A stretch of DNA of 13,924 bases from the NCBI GenBank assembly GCA_900552475.1, contig USAC01000051.1, positions 1 to 13,924 of the forward strand. Reading direction: 5' to 3'. Numbering within the stretch: the stretch's first letter is position 1; each line of letters opens with the position of its first letter. The notes under the pieces are model-generated. The model saw nothing but the letters and a program-made list of their open reading frames with translations, was not told the DNA's origin and searched no databases. This DNA is from an uncultured Eubacteriales bacterium. GTDB taxonomy: Bacteria > Bacillota > Clostridia > Oscillospirales > Oscillospiraceae. Shown here piece by piece: positions 1-6,678 of this stretch. The position numbers and the translations under genes were made by a program.

Positions 1-37
1 GCTTTGCCCGGGACGGCCTTTTTCTCTGTGAGGGGGT

Positions 38-172
38 TTCGCTGCGCTTAGCGCCTTGCCCCGCCGTAGGCGGGGCTGCGACACATGCTCCGCGCAAAGT
101 GTTTTTTGCGACGTACACGCCGCCGCAAAAAACGGATTGGAATTTATTCGCGGCCTGCGGGCCGCGAACTCT
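38..172 (+). repeat. Dispersed hairpin repeat, copy A
   Basis: Two blocks of this stretch recur at 12543-12620. Block 1 (38-66) starts TTCGCTGCGCTT and runs to CCCGCCG; block 2 (125-172) starts GCAAAAAACGGA, continues through AATTTATTCGCG and ends GCGAACTCT. Copy A has about 58 extra bases between the blocks. These hold a hairpin (58-65 with 69-76) and an inverted GTTTTTTGCG/CGCAAAAAAC pair (101-110 with 124-133). Block 2 contains a 9-bp hairpin at 147-168 with loop TGCG. I see no convincing coding region on either strand. It resembles the short GC-rich intergenic repeats of Oscillospiraceae, but family membership is inference. Confidence 0.7.
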
Positions 173-180
173 CGAGACTG

Positions 181-244
181 CTGGATATTTCCTGCGCCTT
201 TGGCGCAGAAATATCCAGCTTTGTTGTTTTGAAAAAACAACAAA
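181..244. repeat. Two adjacent intergenic hairpins
   Basis: The first hairpin pairs 181-197 with 203-218 (arms begin CTGGATATTTC and end GAAATATCCAG, with one bulged C). The second pairs 220-229 with 235-244 (TTTGTTGTTT / AAACAACAAA). They lie between dispersed repeat copy A and the ireB terminator. On the minus strand they come after the terminator T-run, so they may be backup termination structures or part of the repeat. No gene is seen here. Confidence 0.55.
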
Positions 245-274
245 AAGCGGGGCTGTGCGAATGCACAGCCCCGC
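236..274 (-). terminator. Rho-independent terminator after ireB
   Basis: On the minus strand a perfect 12-bp GC-rich stem (247-258 with 263-274, 4-nt loop ATTC) is followed directly by TTTTTGTTGTTTTT. It lies 17 nt beyond the ireB stop codon, so it closes the pheS-pheT-ireB region. On the plus strand no T-run follows, so it works in one direction only. Confidence 0.93.
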
Positions 275-291
275 TGGGGGGGTTATGGGGA

Positions 292-537
292 TTACATCTC
301 CAGATAATTCTTCACCAGCACCTGCAGCAGCTCATCGCGGTCGACCTTGCAGATCAGCGTGCGGGCCGAATTGTGGTTGGTGATATAGGTGGGATCCTCG
401 GAGAGGATATAGCCCACGATCTGGTTGATCGGATCGTAGCCCTTCTCCTTGAGGGCCTCATAGACAGCGGTGAGGATATGATGGATCTGCTGCTCCTTAT
501 CCTCAGCGGTATTGAACTTTCTGGTAAACTCATCCAT
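292..537 (-). CDS. ireB: IreB-family regulatory phosphoprotein (UPF0297/YrzL-like)
   Basis: This 81-residue cytosolic protein has the usual length and the family core: ALKEKGYDPINQIVGYILSEDPTYI at about residues 28-52, then RDELLQVLVKNYL near the C-terminus. In Enterococcus faecalis, IreB is phosphorylated on N-terminal threonines by the Ser/Thr kinase IreK and affects cephalosporin resistance; T5 and T10 here are candidate sites by analogy only. The ATG follows a purine-rich GGAAGGGTGG. The gene lies 75 nt downstream of pheT but has its own promoter (568-596), and a terminator follows. In Bacillus the homologue sits near alaS and ruvX; here its neighbour is a different tRNA synthetase operon. 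Family assignment is secure; function in this organism is inferred. Confidence 0.93.
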   Translation of the reverse strand: MDEFTRKFNTAEDKEQQIHHILTAVYEALKEKGYDPINQIVGYILSEDPTYITNHNSARTLICKVDRDELLQVLVKNYLEM

Positions 538-567
538 GCGGACACCACCCTTCCAAGAGATATCTCC

Positions 568-596
568 AGTATACGCTATAAACGCGCCCGTGTAAA
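568..596 (-). promoter_or_regulatory. Sigma-A-type promoter for ireB
   Basis: On the minus strand TTTACA (591-596), a 17-nt spacer and TATACT (568-573) form a near-consensus vegetative promoter between the pheT stop and the ireB start. It would let ireB be expressed independently of the T-box-controlled pheST transcript. Confidence 0.8.
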
Positions 597-612
597 GAGG
601 GAAAATTCCCGG

Positions 613-3057
613 TCAGCGGGAGCGCAGCTCTGCGCCGAGCTTCTTGACCAGACGGTGCAGCGCGGAGGACGCGCACTCCTCGATCTCCGCGGAGGTCAGT
701 GTCTTCTCCTGCGAGCCGATGGTCAGGCGGATGGTGACGGACTTCTTGCCGTCCGGCACCTGCTTGCCGCGGTACTCGTCGACGAAGGCGGCATCCTTCA
801 GCAGACCGCCGGTGTGCTTGCCGAGAATCGCCTCACGGACGGCCTCCCACTTGACCTCGCGGTCGAGCAGGACGGACACGTCGTAGTCGGCGACGGGGTA
901 CTCGGGCATGTGCGTGAAGGTGTTCGTGCGGGAGCGCAGGGGCTTGAGCAGCTCCTGATCCAGCTCGAAGAGCATGACGGACAGGTTCTTGATGCCGCAG
1001 TCCATGGAAGCGCGCTTGCTGAGCAGGGCGAGGTTGCCGACCTGCTCGTCGCCGCAGTAGATGTTCATCCACACGACGTTGTCGGCCCAGCTGGGCTTGC
1101 TTACCTGACGGAAGGTGAAGCCCTCCATGTGCGTATAGCGCGGCATCATCTCGACGATGCCCTTGGCCTGACGGAACAGCTCCGTCACGTCCTTCGTCAC
1201 GGCGGCGACGGCACCGGCGATGTTCTTATGCTCATAGGGCAGCTTCTCGCGCTCGTCGTTGGGGGAGGTGTAGTCGCGGTCGCGGAACACCTTGGCCGTC
1301 TCAAAGATGGAGAAGTGGTCGAAATAGCGCTCGTTCTTAGCGACGGACTGCACCAGATTCGGCAGCAGCGAGCAACGGATGAAGCGCTCGGCCGGGGACG
1401 GCGGCGTGGACAGCGTCAGCGCGTCGGTCACGTCGGGCAGGAGGGCCTTGAAGTACTCCTCCTCCATCCACGGATAGGTGAAGATCTCCTGCATGTCGCA
1501 GCGGAAGGCGAGATACTCCTTGATGTGGCGCTCGAGGTCGAAATCGAGCTGCTTGATCGCGCCGTCGAAGGCGGTGACGATTGGAGCGGCCTCGAAGTTC
1601 TCGTAGCCGTACATGCGGGCGACCTCTTCCATGATGTCGGCCTTGATGGACACGTCGCCCGTGGAGCGCCACGTCGGAACGACGACGTGCATATTGTCGC
1701 CGCTGAAGGTGATCTTGTAACCCAGCGGGAGGAGCATTTTCTCAATCTCGGCGTTCTCCAGACGTTTGCCGAGACGGCGGGCCAGCCAGTCGAGGTCAAC
1801 GTCGATCTCGGCGCACTGGAGCTTCTTGGGATAGTGGTCGACGAAGCCCGTGACCTTCATCTCGGGATAGAGGTCGCCGAAGAGCTCCATCGACAGGTCA
1901 AGCGCCTGGTCGCAGCGCTCGGGGTCGATGGCCTTTTCGTAGCGGGCGGACGCCTCGGTGCGGTTGTCGTAGCGCAGCGCCGTGCGGCGGATGCCGTAGG
2001 ACTCGAAGTCGGCGATCTCGAGGATGACCTTGTTCGTGTCGGGCAGGATGGAATCCTTCGCGCCGCCCATGACGCCCGCGAGACCGACGGCACCCTCGTC
2101 ATCGGCGATGACGAGATCGTCGGTGTTCAGGGGCAGATCCTTGCCGTTGAGGAGCTTGAGAGTCTCATTCTCCTCGGCGCGGCGGACGATGATGTGGCCG
2201 GCGATGTGGTCGGAATCGTATGCGTGGGAGGGCTGGCCGGTGGCGAGCATGACGTAATTCGTCACGTCGACAAGCGCGTTGATCGGGCGCATGCCAACTT
2301 TCCAGATGCGGCTCTGCATCCAGTAGGGGGCGGGCTTGACGTACAGCCCCTCGATCTGCGTGCCGGTCATGCGGGGGCAGCGCTCCTCGTCGAGCACGGT
2401 GACATGGAAGCCGGAGGTGTTCTCGACGTTGCGGTCGAAGTGCTTGAAGGGCTTGAGCGGCAGGTGGTACAGCGCCGCCAGCTCACGGGCGATGCCGTAG
2501 TGGCCCCACAGGTCAGGGCGGTTCGTCATGGACTTGTTGTCGATCTCGAGGAGGATATCGTCCATTCCGAGCGCCGTGGAGAGCGGCGTACCGGCAGGTG
2601 CGTCGAAGTCGCTCAAATCGAGGATGACGGCTTCCTCTGCGGGGAAGAGGTCGGCAAGGCCGATCTCGCTCGAGGCGCAGATCATGCCATAGCTCGCGAC
2701 GCCGCGCAGCTTCGTCTCCTTGATCTCGACGGGCTCGCCCTCACCGTGCCAGCGGCACATGGCGCCGGGGCAGGCCACGGCGACCTTCATTCCCTCGCGC
2801 AGGTTCACGCCGCCGCAGACGATCTCGCGGATGTCACCGCCGCCGATGTCGGTCCTGCAGACCTTCAGCTTGTCGGCGTTCGGGTGCTGGCAAACCTCCT
2901 GCACCACGCCGACGATCATATGGTCGAAGCGGCGGGCCAGATCCTCGGCGTCCTCCACCTCGACGGTGGACATCGTCAGGTCATAGGCCAGACGCTTGAG
3001 GTCCATATCCTGCGGCAGGTCCACATAGTCCCTGATCCAGTTCAGTGAAAGTTTCAT
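613..3057 (-). CDS. pheT: Phenylalanine-tRNA ligase beta subunit
   Basis: PheT forms the alpha2-beta2 phenylalanyl-tRNA synthetase with PheS, and it binds tRNA and edits mischarged Tyr-tRNA(Phe). At 814 residues it has normal bacterial length with all usual domains. The N-terminus is MKLSLNWIRDYVDLP. A tRNA-binding OB fold spans about 40-150 (HPNADKLKVC). B3/B4 editing domains lie at about 210-390, including RPINALVDVTNYVM, GQPSHAYD and GLAGVMGG. A B5 domain spans about 405-480, then a synthetase-like core. The C-terminus is a ferredoxin-fold anticodon-binding domain at about 715-812, with FTHMPEYPVADYDVSVLLD and GKKSVTIRL. An AGGAGG precedes the ATG. It starts 17 nt after the pheS stop, so the two are one operon under the T-box. 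Confidence 0.98.
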   Translation of the reverse strand: MKLSLNWIRDYVDLPQDMDLKRLAYDLTMSTVEVEDAEDLARRFDHMIVGVVQEVCQHPNADKLKVCRTDIGGGDIREIVCGGVNLREGMKVAVACPGAMCRWHGEGEPVEIKETKLRGVASYGMICASSEIGLADLFPAEEAVILDLSDFDAPAGTPLSTALGMDDILLEIDNKSMTNRPDLWGHYGIARELAALYHLPLKPFKHFDRNVENTSGFHVTVLDEERCPRMTGTQIEGLYVKPAPYWMQSRIWKVGMRPINALVDVTNYVMLATGQPSHAYDSDHIAGHIIVRRAEENETLKLLNGKDLPLNTDDLVIADDEGAVGLAGVMGGAKDSILPDTNKVILEIADFESYGIRRTALRYDNRTEASARYEKAIDPERCDQALDLSMELFGDLYPEMKVTGFVDHYPKKLQCAEIDVDLDWLARRLGKRLENAEIEKMLLPLGYKITFSGDNMHVVVPTWRSTGDVSIKADIMEEVARMYGYENFEAAPIVTAFDGAIKQLDFDLERHIKEYLAFRCDMQEIFTYPWMEEEYFKALLPDVTDALTLSTPPSPAERFIRCSLLPNLVQSVAKNERYFDHFSIFETAKVFRDRDYTSPNDEREKLPYEHKNIAGAVAAVTKDVTELFRQAKGIVEMMPRYTHMEGFTFRQVSKPSWADNVVWMNIYCGDEQVGNLALLSKRASMDCGIKNLSVMLFELDQELLKPLRSRTNTFTHMPEYPVADYDVSVLLDREVKWEAVREAILGKHTGGLLKDAAFVDEYRGKQVPDGKKSVTIRLTIGSQEKTLTSAEIEECASSALHRLVKKLGAELRSR

Positions 3058-3074
3058 AGCGTTTCTCCCTCCTC

Positions 3075-4112
3075 TTAGTGGAACTGCTTGAGGAACCGCA
3101 GGTCGCCGCTGTGGAACAGGCGGACGTCATCCACGCCGTAGCGCATCATAACCAGACGGTCCAGACCGATGTTGACATAGAAGCCGGTGTACTCGTCGGG
3201 ATCCAGGCCGGCCGCGCGCAGCACGTTCGGGTGCGGCGTACCGCCGGGCATGACCTCGATCCAGCCGACGTGCTTGCACACGCTGCAGCCCTTGCCGCCG
3301 CAGACGAGGCAGCCCATGTCGATCTCAAAGCCGGGCTCGACGAACGGGAAGAAGCCCGCGCGCATACGCACCGGGACGTCGCGGCCGAACACCTTCGAGA
3401 GGATGCTCTTGATCATCACCTCGCCGGAGGCGAAGCCGAACTCTTTGTCGACGATCAGCGCCTCATACTGGAAGAAGGCGCGCTCGTGGCGGGCGTCGGT
3501 CGTCTCATTGCGGTAGACGTGGCCGGGATAGACGAAGCGGTAGGGCGGCTTGTGCGTCTGCATATAGCGGACGGAGCCGCCGGTCAGGTGCGGGCGCAGG
3601 CAGAGCTTGTCCCAGCACTTACCCTTGTCGTGCCCCTCGAGCCAGTAGGTATCCATGCTTTCACGGGCGGGATGGTTCGGGGGGAAGTTGAGGTTATCGA
3701 ACGCGAACAGCTCGCTGGAGATGTCGCTCTCCTCATAGATCTCAAAGCCCATGGAGCGGAACGCGTCGTTCAGGTCATAGCACATCTGCGTGATGGGGTG
3801 CAGGCCGCCCGCGAGCGGACGGATGCCGGGCACGGAGATGTCAAAATCGGACGAGACCTCGGAAGCCTTCATCTTCAGCTCCGTGCGGCGCTCGTCGATC
3901 AGCTCAGTCAGCTGCGCCTTCGCGTGGTTGACGGCCTTGCCCATCTCGGGGCGGATGGCCGCGTCGAGCTTCGGCAGCTCCTTGAGCAGCTGCGTCAGCG
4001 AACCCTGCTTGCCGAGCAGGACAGCTTTGATCTCCTGCAGCTCGGTCTCACTCTTGACCGCCGCGATGCGCTCTCTGCCCTCCTCGAGCAGATGGTTGAG
4101 TTTCTCTTTCAT
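3075..4112 (-). CDS. pheS: Phenylalanine-tRNA ligase alpha subunit
   Basis: PheS carries the class II active site that joins phenylalanine to tRNA-Phe. This start gives 345 residues beginning MKEKLNHL, preceded by AAAAGGAGG at the right distance; longer in-frame starts run into the T-box terminator and are not credible. The first roughly 85 residues form the tRNA-contacting coiled coil. The catalytic core has GGLHPITQ, RESMDTYW, a FVYPGHVYRNETTDARHERAF-type motif 2 region, the Cys-rich CLVCGGKGCSVC segment, and motif 3 GLDRLVMMRYGVDDVR. The D in GLDR replaces the more common E. The coding region is complete and ends with FLKQFH. Confidence 0.98.
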   Translation of the reverse strand: MKEKLNHLLEEGRERIAAVKSETELQEIKAVLLGKQGSLTQLLKELPKLDAAIRPEMGKAVNHAKAQLTELIDERRTELKMKASEVSSDFDISVPGIRPLAGGLHPITQMCYDLNDAFRSMGFEIYEESDISSELFAFDNLNFPPNHPARESMDTYWLEGHDKGKCWDKLCLRPHLTGGSVRYMQTHKPPYRFVYPGHVYRNETTDARHERAFFQYEALIVDKEFGFASGEVMIKSILSKVFGRDVPVRMRAGFFPFVEPGFEIDMGCLVCGGKGCSVCKHVGWIEVMPGGTPHPNVLRAAGLDPDEYTGFYVNIGLDRLVMMRYGVDDVRLFHSGDLRFLKQFH

Positions 4113-4147
4113 ATCGGTCCTCCTTTTAATCGGATGATTTTTGGGAT

Positions 4148-4185
4148 AAAAAAATGCCATTCATCCCAGCTATAGGGACGAAAGG
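4148..4185 (-). terminator. T-box regulated terminator
   Basis: On the minus strand the arms CCTTTCGTCCC (4175-4185) and GGGATGAATGG (4157-4167) pair over 11 positions with one mismatch and one G-U. The loop is TATAGCT and a run of seven T follows at 4148-4154. It lies between the T-box sequence and the pheS ribosome binding site, as expected for transcription attenuation. Confidence 0.93.
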
Positions 4186-4409
4186 CAACCATATACCTCC
4201 GCGGTACCACCCAAATTCGCGGGGAAAGCAATTCTTTCCCTGCGCACTCTTTGACCCTGTAACGGAGGTAAAACCGTCCGCGCATTTCCTCGCGGAAGCT
4301 CCCAGGCGAACACTGCGCTGCCTCCCGGGTCGGCTTGCAGCCGGTGACCGACCCTCTCTGCTGGCGACGAATGCACAGAACTTCCTGATCTCTGCTTTTG
4401 TATCTACTA
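4148..4409 (-). ncRNA. T-box riboswitch leader for pheST (specifier UUC)
   Basis: The untranslated leader senses uncharged tRNA-Phe and controls read-through into pheS. Visible parts on the minus strand: a Stem I with an AGAGAGGG motif and a hairpin made of GGGTCGG and CCGACCC; a specifier loop in which the helix CTGTGC/GCGCAG above and CAGG/CCTG below flank UUC at 4308-4310, a phenylalanine codon; the T-box sequence TGGGTGGTACCGCG at 4200-4213, complementary to a tRNA acceptor end; and the terminator at 4148-4185. Both the specifier and the downstream genes point to phenylalanine. The 5' end is estimated from the promoter. Confidence 0.95.
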
Positions 4410-4438
4410 TATATAACATACCTCCGCGAAAGATGCAA
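4410..4438 (-). promoter_or_regulatory. Sigma-A-type promoter for the pheST T-box operon
   Basis: On the minus strand TTGCAT (4433-4438), a 17-nt spacer and TATATA (4410-4415) lie just upstream of the T-box leader. Initiation about seven bases downstream would put Stem I near the 5' end of the transcript, as is usual for T-boxes. Confidence 0.8.
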
Positions 4439-4506
4439 GAGGGAATTTTTCTTTTTGCGGCAAAAAATGGGACTTTTTGCAGAAATTCCACCCGGCGGAA
4501 CGGACT

Positions 4507-4533
4507 GCTCTATCCGCGCAGGGCGGACAGAGC
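4507..4533 (-). other. Hairpin downstream of the YbjN-like gene
   Basis: An 11-bp stem (4507-4517 with 4523-4533, one G-U, 5-nt loop) lies 30 nt after the stop of the YbjN-like gene. On the minus strand no T-run follows directly, so it is a doubtful terminator. The rest of 4441-4562 holds no recognised feature. Confidence 0.4.
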
Positions 4534-4562
4534 GGCCCGCGGACAGCCGCCGATGGGAAACA

Positions 4563-5003
4563 TCACGACAGAAGCTGCCGCAGCTCCGGGACGGCCTCGG
4601 CGCAGATGCTAAGCATCAGCTGCATGCCCTTTACGCAGAGATCGGCGCAAAGGTCGGGGCGCATCTCGGGGAGAAACAGAACATCCATCTCCATCTGAAC
4701 GGAGCGTTCATCCTCACCGGGGAAGCAGAACTTCACGAAGCGGTAGCGGGCGTTGCAGTCCTGCAGCGCGATGAGCGCGTCGAGGTGCTTGCCCTCCGCA
4801 ACCTGCACCGCGCGGAGGATGCGCAGCGCGGCGCTGCTGCCGTTTTGGGCGAAGATGCACAGCAGGTGCAGCTCCGCCGCGTCCTCATCGCCGTCGAAGA
4901 CGAGGGAGACGGCCTCATCGCTGCCGTGGGTCTTGCCGAGAAGCTTGTATTTCAGACCGTCGCTCTCAAGCCGGTCGATAAATGCCTGTGTGGTGCGAAA
5001 CAT
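4563..5003 (-). CDS. Hypothetical protein, YbjN-like
   Basis: This 146-residue protein is predicted cytosolic, with no signal peptide or membrane segment. The start MFRTTQAF is chosen because AGGAGG ends about six bases before it; an upstream ATG would lack this. The pattern of an N-terminal helix, a strand pair (residues about 30-51), a central helix, then RYRFVKFCFPGEDERSVQMEMDVLF and a C-terminal helix resembles the YbjN / type III chaperone-like fold. That is a pattern impression without a diagnostic motif. It is a single-gene unit with its own strong promoter, divergent from nnrD. Function is unknown. The coding potential is well supported by promoter, ribosome binding site and length; the family call is tentative. 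Confidence 0.6.
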   Translation of the reverse strand: MFRTTQAFIDRLESDGLKYKLLGKTHGSDEAVSLVFDGDEDAAELHLLCIFAQNGSSAALRILRAVQVAEGKHLDALIALQDCNARYRFVKFCFPGEDERSVQMEMDVLFLPEMRPDLCADLCVKGMQLMLSICAEAVPELRQLLS

Positions 5004-5031
5004 GGTGCGCCTCCTATATGTAGATGCCCCC

Positions 5032-5061
5032 ATTATAGCCGCCCGCGGTGCGGCGCGTCAA
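5032..5061 (-). promoter_or_regulatory. Sigma-A-type promoter for the YbjN-like gene
   Basis: On the minus strand TTGACG (5056-5061), an 18-nt spacer and a perfect TATAAT (5032-5037) lie 29 nt upstream of the start codon. It is one of the best promoter matches in the window and supports the gene being real. Confidence 0.85.
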
Positions 5062-5133
5062 CCGCGCGGAGAAAATTTTTGCCCGCGGCGGTCTCTGCGG
5101 CAAAAAAGTCTCGCCTGCGACGAAAAAGCGTGC

Positions 5134-5139
5134 TATACT
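5134..5139 (+). promoter_or_regulatory. Possible -10 element ahead of nnrD
   Basis: TATACT lies 30 nt upstream of the nnrD start in the divergent intergenic region. No convincing -35 hexamer stands 16-18 nt before it, so the promoter may be weak, activator-dependent or read by an alternative sigma factor. Confidence 0.4.
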
Positions 5140-5169
5140 ATCGGGGTATACAGGAAAGGGGGCGGACGG

Positions 5170-6021
5170 ATGGACGAAATCACAGCCGGCGCGGTCTGGC
5201 GCAGCCTGCCGCGGCGCGACCCGGCGGGGCATAAGGGCATGTTCGGCAAGGTGATGTGCCTGTGCGGCTGCGTGGGCTTCACTGGCGCGCCGGTCTTTGC
5301 CAGCCGCGCGGCGGTGCGCACGGGGTCGGGGCTGGTGTATCTCGGTGTTCCGGCGGCCATCTGGCAGGTGGCCGCGGTCAAGAGCGACGAGGCCATGCCA
5401 TTTCCGCTACCGGACCGGGACGGGAAGCTCGCCTGCGCGGGCGAGGAGGAGATCCGCCGCCGCGCTGCCGGGTGCGACGCGGTGCTCATCGGCTGCGGCC
5501 TCGGGCGCAGCGACGAGAGCGACCGACTCGTGCGGAGCCTGCTTGACCTGCCGCGGCCGCTTGTGCTCGACGCGGACGGCATCAACGCCGTGAGCGGCAC
5601 GATGGAGCTTCTTTCGGTGCGGCGCGGGCGCGTGACGGTTCTCACCCCGCACGAGGGGGAGTTCCTGCGCGCGGGCGGCGACCTGACGCCGGGGCGAGAG
5701 GAAGCGGCACGCCGCTTCGCGCGGCTGCACGGGGTGTATCTGATCCTCAAGGGCCACCGGACGGTCATCACCGCGCCGGACGGGCGCTGCGCCGTGAATC
5801 CGACGGGAAACGCCGGGATGGCCAAGGGCGGCAGCGGCGACGTGCTCTCCGGGATGGTGCTGAGCCTGCTCGGACAGGGGATGGAGCCGTTTGCGGCGTG
5901 CTGCGCGGCGGCGTTTCTGCACGGGCGGGCCGGGGATCTCGCGGCGCGGGAGCTCGGCGAGCGCGGTATGACGCCCTCGGATCTGCTTGAGCGGATCCCG
6001 CGGGCATTTCTGAGTTTATAA
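5170..6021 (+). CDS. nnrD: ADP-dependent NAD(P)H-hydrate dehydratase
   Basis: NnrD repairs hydrated NAD(P)H back to NAD(P)H using ADP. The 283-residue protein has the full ribokinase-like C-terminal YjeF domain: HKGMFGKV (21-28), RTGSGLVYLGVP (50-61), LDADGIN (133-139), LTPHEGE (158-164), LKGHRTVI (193-200) and NAGMAKGGSGDVLSGM (214-229), with D224 as the expected catalytic Asp. It lacks the N-terminal NnrE epimerase domain found fused in many bacteria, so it is the short form. ATG at 5170 follows GGAAAGGGGGCGG; in-frame codons upstream run through the promoter region and are not credible. It heads the plus-strand cluster and ends 51 nt before the lipoprotein gene. Confidence 0.96.
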   Translation: MDEITAGAVWRSLPRRDPAGHKGMFGKVMCLCGCVGFTGAPVFASRAAVRTGSGLVYLGVPAAIWQVAAVKSDEAMPFPLPDRDGKLACAGEEEIRRRAAGCDAVLIGCGLGRSDESDRLVRSLLDLPRPLVLDADGINAVSGTMELLSVRRGRVTVLTPHEGEFLRAGGDLTPGREEAARRFARLHGVYLILKGHRTVITAPDGRCAVNPTGNAGMAKGGSGDVLSGMVLSLLGQGMEPFAACCAAAFLHGRAGDLAARELGERGMTPSDLLERIPRAFLSL

Positions 6022-6072
6022 GAGAGAAGATGGGATAGACGGAGAGCCTTCCGGAAAAAAGGAGGGATCACC

Positions 6073-6660
6073 GTGAAACGAATGGGTTTATGTGCGATGC
6101 TGCTGGGGTGCGCGCTGCTGTGCGCCTGCGGTGCGGCGCCCTCTGCGGGGCAGAATCTGCAGGAGCAGTACGCCGCCGTCAAAACGGCGCAGCTGGAGGC
6201 GGAGGTGGTGTGCCATCTCGAGGGCGAGAGCCGCAGCTACACTGTGCAGTGCAGCTATGACCGCGGCGGCGATGCCGTCACGACGATCACCACGCCGGAG
6301 GAGCTCGCGGGCATTTCGGCGACCGTCTCGGGCAGCGACCTGACGCTGACGTACGACGGGACGGGGCTTGCGGCGGGCCCGCTGCGGGACGTGTGCGCGG
6401 CAAACTGCCTGCCGCTGCTGCTGCGGGCGGTTTCGGACGGCTATATCCTCGAGCAGGGGAAGGAGACGATTGAAGGCCAGCCCTGTCTGCGCCTTGCGCT
6501 GGATGCGACGCTCCCCTCGGGGGAGAAGGTGCTCTGCACCGGCTGGTTCTACGGCGCGGATCTCACGCCCTGCTACGCGGAATTTTCACAGGACGGCAAG
6601 CTCCTCGTCTCGGCGAGGATTACCTATTTTACGTTTGAAGCAGCGCCGGACGGCGCATGA
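6073..6660 (+). CDS. GerS/YdcC-like lipoprotein
   Basis: This 195-residue exported lipoprotein starts at GTG 6073 behind GGAGGG. The N-terminus has K2/R3, a hydrophobic stretch at about 4-17 and a lipobox Leu-Cys-Ala-Cys with the lipidated cysteine at residue 19. The mature part is beta-rich with alternating strands (YTVQCSYDRGG, DLTLTYDGTG, LRLALDATLPSGEKVLCTGWFY, ARITYFTFE), which fits a LolA/LppX-like half-barrel. It lies 18 nt upstream of alr. In Clostridioides difficile gerS is in an operon with alr2, and its lipoprotein is needed for cortex modification by CwlD and hence germination; in Bacillus ydcC precedes alrA. Family assignment rests on fold impression, size, lipobox and position, not a diagnostic motif. 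It could be another LolA-like lipoprotein. Confidence 0.65.
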   Translation: MKRMGLCAMLLGCALLCACGAAPSAGQNLQEQYAAVKTAQLEAEVVCHLEGESRSYTVQCSYDRGGDAVTTITTPEELAGISATVSGSDLTLTYDGTGLAAGPLRDVCAANCLPLLLRAVSDGYILEQGKETIEGQPCLRLALDATLPSGEKVLCTGWFYGADLTPCYAEFSQDGKLLVSARITYFTFEAAPDGA

Positions 6661-6678
6661 AAGAAAAGAGGAAAACAC

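Noticed and set aside
38..244. CRISPR-like array at the window start
   Set aside because: The hairpins differ in sequence and length and do not recur at regular spacing.
85..3048. Very long plus-strand open frame opposite pheT
   Set aside because: It is the antisense shadow of pheT. In a GC-rich gene that rarely uses TTA, CTA and TCA codons the opposite strand stays open. It also runs across the ireB gene, its promoter and its terminator, has no ribosome binding site and shows no protein motif.
4200..4360. tRNA-like or rRNA fragment in the pheS leader
   Set aside because: The GC-rich stems belong to the T-box; no cloverleaf with TTCRA and anticodon arms can be drawn.
4154..4612. Open frame across the T-box leader
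   Set aside because: It covers the T-box, the terminator and the promoter on the opposite strand, so it is structured RNA rather than coding.
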